From Vesta saturnalis (Eukaryota; Arthropoda; Insecta; Coleoptera; Lampyridae), in the NCBI GenBank assembly GCA_036346205.1, contig JARFJB010001965.1, forward strand, positions 296,001 through 360,000: a stretch of DNA of 64,000 bases, written 5' to 3'. The notes beneath the pieces were generated by a model that worked only from the letters and a program-made list of their open reading frames with translations, was not told the DNA's origin and ran no database searches. This document shows, piece after piece, positions 43,991-58,640 of this stretch. How positions within the stretch are numbered: position 1 is the first letter of the stretch; every line of letters starts with the position of its first letter. The position numbers and the translations under genes are program-made.

Positions 43991-45006
43991 TCTACTTGAT
44001 ATAATCGTATTATAGCCGTTCTGTGTTTAAAGTAATTTTTTTGCCAAGTTGAAAAGATTCTTAGGACAATTGAGATCCTTGAGCGTTTTTAGAATACTTG
44101 GTCACCATGCGGCATCGAATGCACCTTTTACGTCCAAGCTAATTGCAATTGTTACATTTTTGGATCTGAAGCTGTCTTCTACGAAATCTTTTAGTGCTGA
44201 TACAGCATCTACTGTACTTTTGCTTTTCCTGAATCCAAACTGGTTTTCATTAAGTAGGTTGTTCTTTTCCACGTGTTGCATGATTCTGTTTATCATTAAT
44301 TTTCTAACACTTTAGCTTCTACATTAATGAGACTAATTGGCCTGAATTTGCTTGCGTCGCTCTCGTTTTCTTTACCAGATTTTAGAATAGGAATGATGAG
44401 AGATTCCTTCCAATTATCTGGAATGTAAGCATCATCTAAGCACCTATTATACAGTGTTTTAATTAAGTTGGGAAATTTCGTGTTTACACAGTTCAGTATA
44501 GCGCTAGTTACTCCATCAATTCCTGGTGCTTTCTTTGAGTTAATGTTTTTTATTGTCGTGTTAATTTCTGCTTCTGTAAATGGTTCACAGTCTTGAGTGT
44601 TGATTTGTGCATCTACTTCTTTTCTTACAAATTTATGGTAGCGAATGTCATCGTCTTTGTTGTCTTCTGGTACAAAGTGGTTTATCATACACTGTAGCGT
44701 GCTTTTCAGGTCTGTTGTGTAGGTATTATCCGGTTTCTTTAGGGTAGTTAACGCAGCGTTCCGCTTATTTTTCCCTCTTGCTATTTTATAAACTTCGTTC
44801 CAGGGATTTTTGGAGCTTGAGATTGTACAAAATTGTTTCCAGGATTTTAATTTTTCATTATTTATCATGTTTTGATACTTCCTCTGTTCAACTATGTAGA
44901 TCTCTCTTCTTTCCTGCCTTAGGGTAGTGTTGTTTTTAGTTCGTTGATATCTTCTTCGCATGGCATTAACTTTTTCCTTGTAATGGTTAGAGCGTCTGTC
45001 CACCAC
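43990..45006 (-). pseudogene. LINE B reverse transcriptase N-terminal half (frameshifted)
   Basis: Frame 45006-44296 has KKAPGIDGVTSAILN and KFRPISLINVEAKVLEN. The reading continues at 44296-44102 (NQFGFRKSKSTVDAVSALKD, then ISLDVKGAFDAAW with motif A). Shifts lie near 44296 and 44100, so ORF2 is not translatable as one piece. Confidence 0.85.
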
Positions 45007-45148
45007 GGTACTGTTTTACCTTTTACCCTTTTAGAGTTTGCCTTGAGAACTCTGAAAATCTTCTAGAGCTTCTTGTAGAGCGACTTCGAACAAGTGAGTA
45101 TTTGTACTATGGTTGCTTGTTTCTAACATTTTTCCTGTAGTGTTTTAT

Positions 45149-47620
<2,472 letters not shown>

Positions 47621-47624
47621 AACA

Positions 47625-48394
47625 CGGTAGCGGTCAGACCGTTTGAACTGGAGTTAAGCAAATTGGCATACGGCTATTAAGATGAAATCGTAGGGCCGTA
47701 TCAACTTTCGGGATATATAGGACTACCAGAATTACCTATTAACATACACATTTTTCAAATTTTTTCAACTAACCAGTCGTAAAAATTGCGATATCAATTT
47801 GTAACCTCTTACACGCATGAAAGGCTCTGAACAATTATTAGAAATTAAATTTAAAGGTGATTAGAGTGCCAGAAATGCTACTTAGATAAAAAACTATTCT
47901 TAAATAAATTGAGACTTTCAACTAAGGTTTCGATTGGGATGCTGCAGCATCAATAGGAATCGTGGAAAACGCATATATACGTAGTTACAGCTTGATTATC
48001 GAGCTAAAAATGAAAGAAATGGAAAAAAGGAGAAATCTTTAACAATCTAATGATATGCTAACAACATACATTAAACATAAAAGTAACTATCGACCACATG
48101 ATTAAGTGACTGGACTGTTTTTATAATTTATTTTAATATGCATTTGCACTTTAATAAGGCGCACTTATTCAAAATGTACCAGTGTTAAACATTAGAATTA
48201 ACTTAGAAATGTATTTTTAATTGTTTATTTTAAATATAAGGCGTTGGACATTATGTACATTAATATTTGAAAGCGCATCTTAAAACACTATTAAAACATC
48301 TATTAAACAAATAGTAAACATCCTTAAGAAACTTTGTTTCAGAGTAGAATGAAAATGTTGAAGGACATGTATAACATGAAATCAAAAGTTTCGG
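47625..48394. other. No gene seen
   Basis: AT-rich sequence between the microsatellite and LINE C. Confidence 0.5.
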
Positions 48395-48539
48395 TTTCTT
48401 TTTATTTATTTATTTTCCATAGATAATTTTACATAACTTTCACTTAATATACATAGTATGAAGTCACGGTTTGACCAAAACTACTTCCATAATTGTTTTC
48501 TTAAATGTTATTCGGTTCTGGAAAATAATTTCTTAATAA

Positions 48540-49148
48540 TTACAATAATATTAATTTGGTTTGAATCTTAAACTTAGAAGTATTTATGTATGATGTTTGG
48601 CAGTATAAAAACTGTTGTCTGTAATATTTTTTACAATACGACTTAAATTTAACAAAGTTGTCGTGAAATACATCACATTCAATATGTTTGCTTAGCATGT
48701 TATTTAATTCCCTTGGAGCAGATATTGAAGGTGATTTTTCGTACAGATTAGTATTTACATGACCTATATAGAACGGCACGGCTTAAAATTTCTTTGTCAT
48801 AAGTTGCGTGGAACATTTAAATGAAATTCGTTTAACAAATTAATACCATCAATTTTATTATTTAAAATGTTGTAAGAAAAAAGTAGTAACAAATATTTTC
48901 TTCTTTTAGCAAGACTCGTGAAATTAAACTCTTCTCAAAGTATGCGTTGATAGATCTCTAGCTGAATTTATATTATGCTTTATGTAATACATGTATCTTA
49001 AAAATATGTTTTGAACTCGCTCTACAATATTAGAAAATTTGTTTGTGCTAGGTGACCAAATAATTGAACAATAATCTAATTTACTTCTAATCAGAGACAT
49101 ATAAGGTATTTCTACAGATTTTACATTCTCAAATAGATTGTAAATCAA
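48540..49148 (-). pseudogene. LINE C, ORF2 C-terminus
   Basis: 49148-48924 reads VEIPYMSLIRSKLDYCSIIW, then ERVQNIFLRYMYYI. 48779-48540 reads NTSKFKIQ near its end. These are the post-RT blocks of CR1/jockey-group ORF2, separated by a frameshift near 48850. Confidence 0.7.
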
Positions 49149-49821
49149 TTTCCTTCCTAGTTATCACTAGGATCTTACATTTTTTAATATTTAAATTAAC
49201 CATATTGTTTTTACACCAGATCTCTAATTGTTTGATATCATTCTGTAGAATTATTTGGTCTTCATAAGTACAAATTTCTCTGAATATTTTTGCATCATCC
49301 GCACATAACAATTTTTGAGATTTAAGATTTAAATACGGAATAAAAAATGGGCATAATTTCGAACCTTGTGGGATTCCTGAGGGAATTAGGAATAGTTTTG
49401 ATATTAAGTTCTGGAATTTTACTACCCCTACTCTTGACTGAAGGTACGAACATATCAGTTTTACAAAGTTTGAATTGAGATCAAGAGCCAAAAGTTTCTT
49501 TAACAACAGATTATGATTTAGAGAAGCTTTTGAAAAGTCGGTGTATAAAACATCAACTCCTCCTGCTTTATCCAGACATGAGTGCACAAAATTAGAAAAA
49601 ACCATCAGATTTGTTACAGTGGATTTGCCAGGATAGTACCTATGCTGATCAGGTGAGATTAAGTTTTTAGTGTTATCAAACATAAATTTGAACAAGATAT
49701 TTTCGTAAACTTTAGCAAATCCATACAAAATTGCTACCGGGCGATAATTTGAAATTTCTGACTCATTGCCGCTTTTATAAATTGGTGAGATTTTTATCTC
49801 CTTCCATTTATCAGGGAACAC
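49129..49821 (-). pseudogene. LINE C reverse transcriptase
   Basis: A 230-residue open part: PDKWKEIKISPIYKSGNESE, ISNYRPVAILYGFAKVYENI, VDVLYTDFSKASLNHNLLLK (motif A), SGIPQGSKLCP and KLLCADDAKIF (motif C, with Cys where Phe or Tyr is usual). It continues upstream in other frames. A short deletion seems to lie between the PQGS block and CADD. Confidence 0.85.
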
Positions 49822-50557
49822 ATTTGATTTTATAGATAAATTAATTATTAATTTTAGCAGATATGCAAGACCTGTTATTAATTTTTTAATAAAGTAAGTG
49901 GTAATATCATCTGGACCAGAACTTTTCTTTTTTTTAAGCTCATTAGAAGCTTGAAAAATATCAAAATCAGTTACCTCATTTAATGAAGAATTATGATGAC
50001 TATTATTATTAGAATCCCAGTCAATTTTATAATCGCTGGTATTCGAAAAAGTTTATTTAAAGAAGTCGCAAAACCTTCTAGACTTTCATTTTTTTTAATA
50101 ACTGAATTATTTAAAGACATTTCTGAAAAATATCGTATATTAGCCTTCAGACTGTTTGCATAGTTCCAAAATGTTTTGCTTCCGGATTTTATTTTAATCT
50201 CAATTTCTTTGGTATACTTGTCATGAGCCATTTCAATTTTATTTCTTAGGGTATTTCTTATCTGTCTAAATCTGTATCAAGGTACACACAGTAGTTCCGC
50301 TTCTTAGCCAGCCTATTCTTTTGCTTGCTTAACAATATCATCTCTCTATCAAACCAAACAGGATAACATTTATGACTTTTCTTACTAACTACTTTAGGAA
50401 TAGTACTTTCAAAACAGTTATACAAATTATTATAAAAATAGTTAACTGCATCATTTACATTTTTAAACTCTGTTATTTTGTTCCATTGAACATCATTTAA
50501 CTTAGTTTTTAAGTGATCAATATTTGTTTTGGCAAAATTGAAAATACTAAAATTAAT

Positions 50558-51297
50558 TTAGTTTGCTTGACAGTCTAAGGAGTTCTTACTTGATTCTGTC
50601 CTAATGTTTAGTTTTATAATGAGTGCAGGATGAAATTTATCCTCTAATAATAGCGGAAAACTTTCTTTTTCGACTTCAACTAACACATTACTTAAAACTC
50701 TACCTAAATTGTTTAAAACTTCATTGTAAGACTTTAGATTAAATAGGTTCATAATACTTTCAACCTCAGTAAATCTTTTATTCACACCGGCCCCATTATT
50801 CATAATTAAATCGTAAAAATTTGGAATATTCTGATCCCCAATATAAAGCAGGATAACATTATTTTTATCTGTTACTGAGTCCTCTAATATTTCAAAATAC
50901 TCGCATAAATCCTTAGAACTATAATTTGGTACATAATACACTAAATTAATTATAACTGTCTTAAAACTACAAATGATTTTACATGATAACATCTCAAATT
51001 CTTTGTGCGACTTTCTTTCAACCACAGATATCTGATGATTGATTTTGCAGCAATCAACACATCACCACCTCTGGAGTCTCCACTCCGGTCACATCTCACA
51101 ATCACATATCGATCATCAAATAGTTCACTATCCGCTATACTGTCAATTAGCCAAGATTCAGTTAGGGCAATCACATCAAAGTCACAGTTTAGAATTGAAT
51201 TACGGAAAGCGAACGTTTTGGACCTTACACCCCTTATGTTTTGGTTATAAATATTTAAGTTTTTTAAAATTAATACTGTTTCATTTTCTTGAGATAC
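50558..51297 (-). pseudogene. LINE C endonuclease
   Basis: Reading from about 51297: NIYNQNIRGVRSKTF, FDVIALTESWL (catalytic Glu), YVIVRCDRSGDSRGGDVLIA. A frame change near 51000 follows, then VIINLVYYVPNYS and NVILLYIGDQNIPNF (the usual GDFN-type motif is altered to GDQN). Typical CR1/jockey-group endonuclease order. Confidence 0.75.
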
Positions 51298-51302
51298 TTT
51301 AG

Positions 51303-52003
51303 TTAATGATGCTTTGCCAGTTCGTCGAGTTGATTTTGTGAGGTAATTGGTTGTACCTTGCTATTATCTGTAGCTCGGATAAATTTTTTTAATTTTTGGT
51401 CCAAACATATTTCCAATACTTTCTTAAACATTCTTGCCTTCGCTAAAAGTTTTCTTCTTACTTCTGTAAGCGATTCATTTGCATAGATCGGTGTAATCTT
51501 TTGCAATCCTGTGTGACTCGTGTCAAGATCTCTTCTAACTTTTTTGCACTGCAAAAAAGTCTTCTTTGTCTCGTTTTTTGTTTAACTTCAGTACAACAGT
51601 AGGAAATTCAAACGCCGAAGTTTTTGGTAGTTGAAAATATTCATCCACCTTTTCAGAGTTCCAGTCCCTGAAGCCTATTGCTGAAACCAACTTTGTAACT
51701 GCTGTCATAACAGTTTCACTTTTTTGAACTAAAGTTTTTGACCTGTGGTTCTTGTTTTACAAAGTCAATCTCATCCTTGAGTGATTCGATTTCTACTTTC
51801 AGGTTTCTATTTTCACCAGAGATTGCGTCGATAAGTTCTTGTTGACGTTGTATACTGTCATTTTGCTTTTCAATAATTGAACGGTTTTCGCCCACTTTTT
51901 CTTGGCATTTAATTACAGACTCCCCTAAGTCGTTTTCTAATCTTGTCTGACTTTCCTTAATTAGTTTTATGTCCTCCCTCAGACTTTTCAGAATATCTTT
52001 CAT
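51303..52003 (-). pseudogene. LINE C ORF1 (coiled-coil, broken)
   Basis: 52003-51716 is a strongly heptad-like coiled coil (MKDILKSLREDIKLIKESQT to IESLKDEIDFV). After a decayed gap, 51554-51303 gives the conserved end (DLDTSHTGLQKITPIYANES, LTEVRRKLLAKARMFKKV, FIRATDNSKVQPITSQNQLD). ORF1 proteins of this type trimerise and bind RNA. Confidence 0.7.
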
Positions 52004-52414
52004 ATCTGAGGCCTGACTCAGATATGAAATAAAATATTAAATTTTGCAAAAATTTACCTACAAATGCCTTATCACAATCACAATGTTTATACGTTTCGAT
52101 CCCCTGTGATCGGTAAGGGTGGATTAAACGTAATCTTAAGATACAGGAAATTTTAATGTACGTTAACATTTCAATAGAGTATTAAGGCGAAAGGTCGCCA
52201 CGATATCGATTTACGTATATGTAAATAATAATTACAATGCAATGTTACCTGTATTAAACCTATGATTTTATTTTAAAAAACTGTTTTTTAATCAAAATAT
52301 GCGACTATCCGCGGCATTATTTAATGACTAATGCTTACAAACTTAATTGGAACTTTACTGTCAAAAACTATTCATTTTTACTTTTGTTGAAACCTCGTAA
52401 TAATTAAAGTGACG

Positions 52415-52420
<6 letters not shown>

Positions 52421-52464
<44 letters not shown>
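52421..52464. repeat. (TA)n microsatellite
   Basis: About 44 bp of TA repeats. Confidence 0.9.
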
Positions 52465-52465
<1 letters not shown>

Positions 52466-52576
52466 CATTATACGTAGAGTTTTATTATGTATTTATATAA
52501 ATCCACTAGTACTTTTATTGTATATATGCCCACATACGGAAATGTTGAATAGAGACACAATTTTCTTAATAATAAA

Positions 52577-53314
52577 ATGAAATCAATTTATCCATTGGGC
52601 AAGCACCTCAGTAATGACGACTCAACGCTGTTATGGAGGGGGCGTCTGCTGTTTCGGCAGTATATAAAAAACAAAAAACATAAATACGGCATTAAATATT
52701 ATCTAATTACAGAAAGCAGTGGAACACCTTCGAAAGTGGAGATTTATACCGGAGCTTGTGATGATCTCGGTGGAAAAGGGCATGCTGCAAATGGTCCTGT
52801 ATAGCATATGTAATTATGTACGGACAATTACTATAACTCATATCACTTGAAAGAACACTGTTGGTCAGGCCAAAGTACGTACAGGTGAATGTGTTGAACA
52901 ATATGGGGGAAATGTGTGTATGGGTAAATGTAAAGGCAAACGTAAAGTACTTTACCTTATAACTGAACACTAAAATAACTTGGGAGAGGTTACTTCTAGG
53001 TAAAATTAAAATTAAAAATTAAACCTTCACCCATTGCACAATATAAGAAATATATGTCCGGCGCAGATCTACAAGATCAAATGCAATTGTATTAACGTAC
53101 GCACAGAAAAACCATTCGGTGGTGCTAGAAAGTGGATTTCCATATTTTTGATATGATCATGTACAATCTTTACAAACTCTATAATGTTTATTCTGGGCCA
53201 AACGCACCTTTGATAGATTGCGGGCATTCAGTTATTGAAACATTATTGGAAATGAACGGACAGAAAATCTTAGCTAATATACGTCACACCTTCTTTCAGG
53301 ATGTGAAACCCTGA
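52577..53314 (+). pseudogene. piggyBac transposase, C-terminal part
   Basis: 52577-52804 reads LFRQYIKNKKHKYGIKYYLI and VEIYTGACDDLGGKGHA. Further frames give NYYNSYHLKEH (about 52830), PSPIAQYKKYMSGADLQDQM (about 53030) and VDFHIFDMIMYNLYKLYNVY (53132 onward). These are successive conserved blocks of piggyBac transposase after the second catalytic region. Stops and frameshifts lie near 52801, 52900 and 53090. The mariner at 53317 cuts off its end. Confidence 0.85.
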
Positions 53315-53342
53315 TATGAGGGTTGCTACTTATATTTCTGGC

Positions 53343-53806
53343 CTAACAATGAAAAAAGAAATATTTATGATCGAAATTGATTTTATTGTGCTTCAAAATA
53401 TTCTCCATCAATATCAATACAATTTTGCATGCGTTTGAACCCACTTTTGAAGCACTTTTTCTATTTGGATTGGAGTAACTCCAAAACATGTGTTTTAAAT
53501 GCATCAACCGCTCCTTCAGGTGTAGCAAATCGTTGACCGCGTAATTTGTTTTTGATGTGCGGGAATAAGTCATTGGATACCAAATCAGGGATGTAGGACG
53601 GATAATCCATCAATTTGATATTTTGGCGGGTCAAAAATTCTTTTGTTTGACCCCTCCGATGTGTGAGAGCTCGCGTTGTCATGATGAAGAATGGTTCACC
53701 CCTTCTTTGACTTTTTCCAAATTTCACCGAAGACTTCTGGCAAACAAATGGTCGTGTACCATTCAGAATTGTCCGACCTGCGTTGCTCTAACGCCACTGT
53801 CACAAC
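53343..53806 (-). pseudogene. mariner transposase, C-terminal half
   Basis: The minus strand reads SDNSEWYTTICLPEVFGEIW (about 53785-53725), then REFLTRQNIKLMDYP-type text and SYIPDLVSNDLFPHIKNKLR (third catalytic Asp). FATPEGAVDAFKTHVLEL follows and the reading ends near IDGEYFEAQ. The block usually holding the second Asp (HHDNA) is decayed, and a frame change lies near 53470. Confidence 0.82.
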
Positions 53807-53814
53807 GTAACCGG

Positions 53815-55383
53815 CAGTGACGGCTTGGCAGGGACGGCAGGATCGGCCCGACGGTAGTAAATAATTATGATGTTACATTTTCAAGCAAACTTTTTGTTGG
53901 TGAAAAATTGACAATATTAGCATTATATCCAAAACATTAAACTAACGATATTATTTTGATCATTCTTATAAACTGAAAACCGAATAGTACTTATCCAATA
54001 CTACACATACATCTGTATGGGTTAACACACGCGATACGCACTGCCTCTTTTAGTACATAAAAAGCGAGTTACCACTATTAATTCATTTATACACATCAAA
54101 ACATAGGATTCTCAATTATTTATTTTAAGTGGAATAAGGAATTACATTTAGCAATTAAGTTTAAAATAAAATAATTGACTTTTGAAAAAATTATTTAGTT
54201 ATAACTGTTATAGGTGGTCGTCAAGAACGTGTACTATTATTATACCAAACGGAATAATACTCTTTAGTTAATAACTATGAAGTGTGAGTATTATAAATAA
54301 TTCTGCATTTTCTTATACATTTATTACTATTTTGATAAAGAAGTATCGATAAAATTTAATCTCGGATTTAGATGTAACTATTTGAACAGTAAACAATTCG
54401 GAGTAGAAACAATTCACAGGGTCGGCCGGGCCGTATTTATCACTTACCAATTCCTAATGCTTAACTCTACTTCAATCTCTGTCTTATGCTTGTGCCGTTG
54501 TGTTTATACATCGTGCAACTTAGCATCATCTGCTACAATTAAAAAAAATAGTTTTCTCTCTAAGAAGAAGAATTTACAGTTTTTAGTTACATTTTTTTGT
54601 GCTTTTAGTTACATTTTTCTGAAAAGAGAATTACAGGTGTTATATTCGGACAAATCAATCTTTGGTAATACTTTCAAAATTAACGAAATGACTGAATTCA
54701 TTTACAAAAACGAAATTATTAGTGATGTTCCAGAATTATATAAACTATTCTGTTTAATACTGTGTTTTCCACCAACATCAGCATCCGTAGAAAGAAGTTT
54801 TTCGACATTAAAACGTATCAAATCTTATAACAGAAATACCATATCTCAAGTGCGTTTATATTATCAATTGAGCGAGGGTTAGTTAAAGAATTGATGAAGC
54901 ATGATGAATTTTATAATAAAATGATGATTTTGCTTCAAAAAAATGCCGAAGAATTGATTTGATATATAAAAATGAAGAAACTTGATATCATATAGTGAGA
55001 CTTGTGCTGAGAGTGTTGTAAAATTTGTATTATTTGACTTCTTTTTGTTTTAACTTCTAATTTATAATGTATTTAGTAGTAATTTATTGTATTTAATATT
55101 CATTTAAGATTAGAATATTTCTATACACAGAACATAGTATAAGTAAGCATTGATTCACGTATTTTGTTAATATACTTATGTTTTGTATAATGCTTTCATT
55201 GACGACGAGTTTAGATCTCTCCGTGTGTCATAATTGGTGATTTCTTTATTTCTCATTGCTTATACTACAAACTACAAACACAATATTGATCTACATTTGC
55301 CAATTTCGAACCAAAAAATCATCAAACTAGTGGGCAGGATCTCGCCTGGCCGACCCAAGTTTTCAATTTACGAGCTGTCACTG
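53815..55383 (+). mobile_element. hAT element inserted in the mariner
   Basis: Ends CAGTGACGGCTTG (left) and the inverse CAGTGACAGCTCG (right), with an 8-bp target duplication GTAACCGG (53807-53814) / TTAACCGG (55384-55391; 7 of 8). 1,569 bp long. It holds only the end of a hAT transposase, so it is an internally deleted copy. Confidence 0.88.
54382..54960 (+). pseudogene. hAT transposase C-terminal dimerisation domain
   Basis: The plus strand reads PTSASVERSFSTLKRIKSYN followed by RNTISQVR (the hAT dimerisation signature). After a frame change near 54868 it reads ERGLVKELMKHDEFYNKMMI to a stop at 54961. The catalytic part is missing. Confidence 0.82.
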
Positions 55384-55391
55384 TTAACCGG

Positions 55392-55760
55392 TAATATCGA
55401 CACGAGCCTTCTTTTGAGCGTTTGTCAGATTACACGGGATCTAACAAAAAAAAAAGTTTTTTTACGGTCGAGTAATCATGTAATATCTTATTTATGCTTA
55501 CATACTAATGTCCAAAGATGTCCCAATCTCAGGGTGTGTCACATGAAGGTCAGGGTTTTGTCAGTTCACGACAGCATCGATGTTTCCTGGACGACTTTCA
55601 CGAAATTCGTCCTGGAGCGAACTTCGACCACGATTGAATTCATTATACGAGTTTTTTACAGTGCTGTGGGATGATGCTTAATGGCCGTATAAAGATTTAA
55701 GTTCATCGATACACTCTTGTCCTGATAATCGAAAGAAAATGTTCACGAGTTAATTCCATT
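55392..55760 (-). pseudogene. mariner transposase, N-terminal half
   Basis: The minus strand reads MELTREHFLSIIRT, then ECIDELKSLYGH, STVKNSYNEFNRGRSSLQDE and FRESRPGNIDAVV: the helix-turn-helix region of an irritans-type mariner. Frame changes near 55710 and stops near 55670 break it. Confidence 0.78.
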
Positions 55761-55911
55761 TTTTGGCCGAGATGAATTTTCCTAGCTGCTGTAAACAACA
55801 AATCCCGCACAAACGACAAAATGTTCAAAAGAAGGTTATGATCAACAATGTCAAGTTTCCAATAGAAACATTTACTGTTTCCAAGCCCAGAAACATAAAT
55901 AGCAACCCTCG

Positions 55912-56614
55912 TTCCTACATATATTTTAATAAAGGTTATCCCATTACGGTCGGTTATATTATAATCGTTGAACATTCGTTTTTGATTTATTTTTAAAATG
56001 TACATCAAGGGACATTTGTCAGTTATTCTCTTATCAAGTAACAAACTTAAGGAAGAAATGTCTTAAGTTACTTTTATGGCAAGAAAAGTTCTGTTGAGTT
56101 ATTCAGTAAGAAATTGAGTAATTTGGTCGAACCCTTGAATTTTTTTATTTCTGAGCTTCGTATGTCCAAAATTTTTTTAATTAAGCAATTAACCTAGTAA
56201 ACTGAGAGCTCGATATTTTGCTTAAACTATTGAACGTAGCATTGAATAATGCCCAAATAGTCAAACCCTCTTTCATTTAACACATTATTTCAAAATAAAC
56301 TATTAGGACATTTTCCATACTAGTTTGAACCTGGTACTTACATTGTCCATTTGAAAATGTGTTGATTTCTCTTATAGATGCTGAAAAAGATTTATTCACT
56401 CGTACAACAGCTATATAAAAACAGTGTCCCAATAGAACAAACAGTATAAGAAATTCGATTCATAAGACGCCTTATCGCACTAATCCCTTAAAATACGTCG
56501 CAGCTCGTTCTCGAAATTTGACCTAGTGCAATAAGAACGCCCCTTTTGGAACTAGCTATATATAACCATCTTGAGGAGGCCTATGTCCGACAGCGGATTA
56601 TACCGGCTAGTTGA

Positions 56615-56615
<1 letters not shown>
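55912..56615. other. No gene seen
   Basis: AT-rich sequence between the mariner and the (TA)n run. Confidence 0.5.

Positions 56616-56617
<2 letters not shown>

Positions 56618-56680
<63 letters not shown>
56618..56680. repeat. (TA)n microsatellite
   Basis: About 60 bp of TA at the 3' side of the RTE-like remnant on the minus strand. It may be this LINE's tail or target. Confidence 0.9.
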
Positions 56681-56689
<9 letters not shown>

Positions 56690-56699
56690 TATTCTACAG

Positions 56700-57690
56700 C
56701 TTTCTCCGTCTTCCTTCCTTCATCCAGTCTCTCCATTCCTCTCGTTGGTATCAATCATTCTCCTCTAATCCTCTCATTTCCATTGCTTCGTCTACTTCAT
56801 CCCTCCACGACCTTCGTGGCCATCCTTTTTTTCTCTTTCCCGCGAGGCTCCAATCCGTTATCCTGTTAATCCATCTGTTTTCGTTAGATCCTCTTACGTG
56901 TCCGTGCCATAATAGTCTTCTGTTTTCAATACATTGGAATACGTCGGTCTCAACTCCCATTCTTCTTTTAATTTCCTTATTTCTTATTCTTTCTATCCTA
57001 TTCTACTCCACAGCATCATCTCCAATACTCCATTTCTGTTACTATAATTTAACTTTCATTTGCCTGGTTTATCACCCAGACTTTCGCTCCATATGTCATT
57101 ACACTTTACAGATTACAATTGCATTATATATTCTGGTCTTCGTGTTTTTTGTAAGTTCCATATTATTGGATGTAGCTGTCGAATGCAAGATCTCGATTGT
57201 GCCAGTCTATTTTTAATTTCCTCCTCTGTTGCATTTTTTTTTATTGTGAATCCTAGGTATTTAAACTTTTCCTTTGGTTTTATTTTTATACCCTCCTCTA
57301 TTTGTATATTCTCGGTCGATTCTTGGGTTGTTGCTAGATATAAGGTCTTTTTAAAATTTATGTCTACTCCTGCTTTGTTATACTATTCGTTTTTCGTCTA
57401 ATCCTTTTTATATAAATCCTTTACTGTGTCATATTGCAGTAGGAGAGCTTTAAGTTTTTTTTCTTATGGTATGTTATTTGTTTTCGCTGTGATTTTCACG
57501 TTCAATATTCTTCTCTCGTACCATGGGAATCCTAATTTTGCTACAAGTAACTTATGATCCGATCCACATTCTGCTCCTCTTTTGACTCGTACGTCTTTGG
57601 TTCTGATTGTACTATTTTGTTTTAATATTACATAATCTATTATGTATCTAAGTTGTCGTGTATTTGTGGGAGTAAAAACCATTCATGATC
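56700..57690 (-). pseudogene. RTE-like LINE remnant (endonuclease end joined to RT C-terminus)
   Basis: 57682-57464 (minus) reads YIIDYVILKQNSTIRTKDVR and AECGSDHKLLVAKL, the C-terminal endonuclease block with the catalytic Ser-Asp-His. After a jump, 57400-56990 holds decayed post-RT text (VMTYGAKVWVIN near 57070). 56960-56751 reads ENRRLLWHGHVRGSNENRWI and KKGWPRRSWRDEVDEAMEMR, the GRP-type end of RTE-group LINEs. The RT palm is deleted between them. Confidence 0.75.
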
Positions 57691-57692
57691 TT

Positions 57693-58055
57693 TAAATTAT
57701 ATAGTTCGCATATTTTCTTCTAGTTTCACTAGTTTCTTATACTAATAGCAATTAAAAAATGTTAGTTGAAATGTCAGGTAACATGCACGTCAATTTGCCC
57801 CCGGGTTCTATTAAAGATTTTTTAGGTTGTTTGAGTGAATCCCCTTCGTTTTTACTTCGTTTTCCAACCCATCTCCTCTTTCTCGTTCTTTTTTTGCACT
57901 GTTCAGGTTTCTGAACAAATTGCATTCCTGTCCTGAACCTTAGATCCCCCATTGGGATTGCAGAACTATGTACCACTAAAAATTTGGATTGCATTTTAGA
58001 TCACATTTACAATAATCGATTCCGAACGTTATCATACTAACCTTAACGTAAAGGC
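57693..58055. other. Anonymous, with an inverted copy of the downstream repeat motif
   Basis: No gene. CACTGTTCAGGTTTCT near 57898 is the reverse complement of the AGAAACCTGAACAGT motif of the tandem repeats just to the right. Confidence 0.5.
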
Positions 58056-58059
58056 AAAG

Positions 58060-58640
58060 AAAAAATCGCTTTCGTTATAGTGGGAGATGGAGGACTAGGG
58101 CTAAAAAGCGATTTGTTAACAATAAATTTAGAAACCTGAACAGTACAAAAGAATCGCTTTCGTTAAAGTGAGAGGAAGGGGGCTAGGCCTAAATAAATTT
58201 AGAAACCTGAAAAGTACAAATGATATAAAATATGGGTACAGCACGAGTGCAGTTTAATTAAATTAAGAGAGCGGGGGATTTAGTAATGTTCGGGATCGAT
58301 TGTCGGAAATTTGGTAGCAAGTGAAATCCAAACATTTTGTAGCGCATAATGTTGCAATCATAGTACAAGCGAACGGTAAAGTAAAAAATCTGTTTCGTTA
58401 AAGTGGGGTTCAGGAACGCAATTTCTAAAAAAATTAGCAACCTGAACAGTACAAAAAAAAACAAAAATGTGGTGTATAGAAGCACAGAACGAATGCAGTC
58501 TAACGATACAGAAAAGGTTCAATAAATTTGAAGAAGAATGGTTCAGTTGGTAATGTTCGTAGTGTATTGTCGGTCATTTGTTATGAAGTGCAATCAAAAC
58601 TTTTAGTGATTCAGAATAGTGCAATACAAGTGCAAGTAAA
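58060..58640 (+). repeat. Complex tandem repeat, about 234-bp higher-order unit
   Basis: Short units beginning AATCGCTTTCGTTAAAGTG and ending AACCTGAACAGTACAAA occur at about 58060-58150, 58149-58222 and 58383-58455. The last two are each followed by a related spacer (GTGCAGTTTAA..., TTAGTAATGTTCGGGA, ATTGTCGGAAATTTG), giving a repeat of about 234 bp in two copies. Confidence 0.75.

Larger units (their letters stand above)
48395..52003 (-). mobile_element. LINE C: CR1/jockey-group non-LTR retrotransposon (decayed)
   Basis: Minus-strand order is coiled-coil ORF1, endonuclease, reverse transcriptase, and a 3' tail of AATAAATAAATAAA near 48415-48395. Many frameshifts occur. The 5' UTR may extend to about 52170. 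Confidence 0.8.
53317..55911 (-). mobile_element. irritans-type mariner split by a hAT element
   Basis: Inverted ends YGAGGGTTGCTAYTTAT at 53317 onward and ending at 55911. The transposase is read on the minus strand from about 55760 down to 55392, then from 53814 down to 53343. The interruption is the hAT element at 53815-55383. TA flanks only the left end cleanly. Confidence 0.8.

Noticed and set aside
56571..57216. A 201-codon plus-strand frame beginning in (TA)n
   Set aside because: It is the antisense shadow of the RTE-like LINE remnant read on the minus strand.
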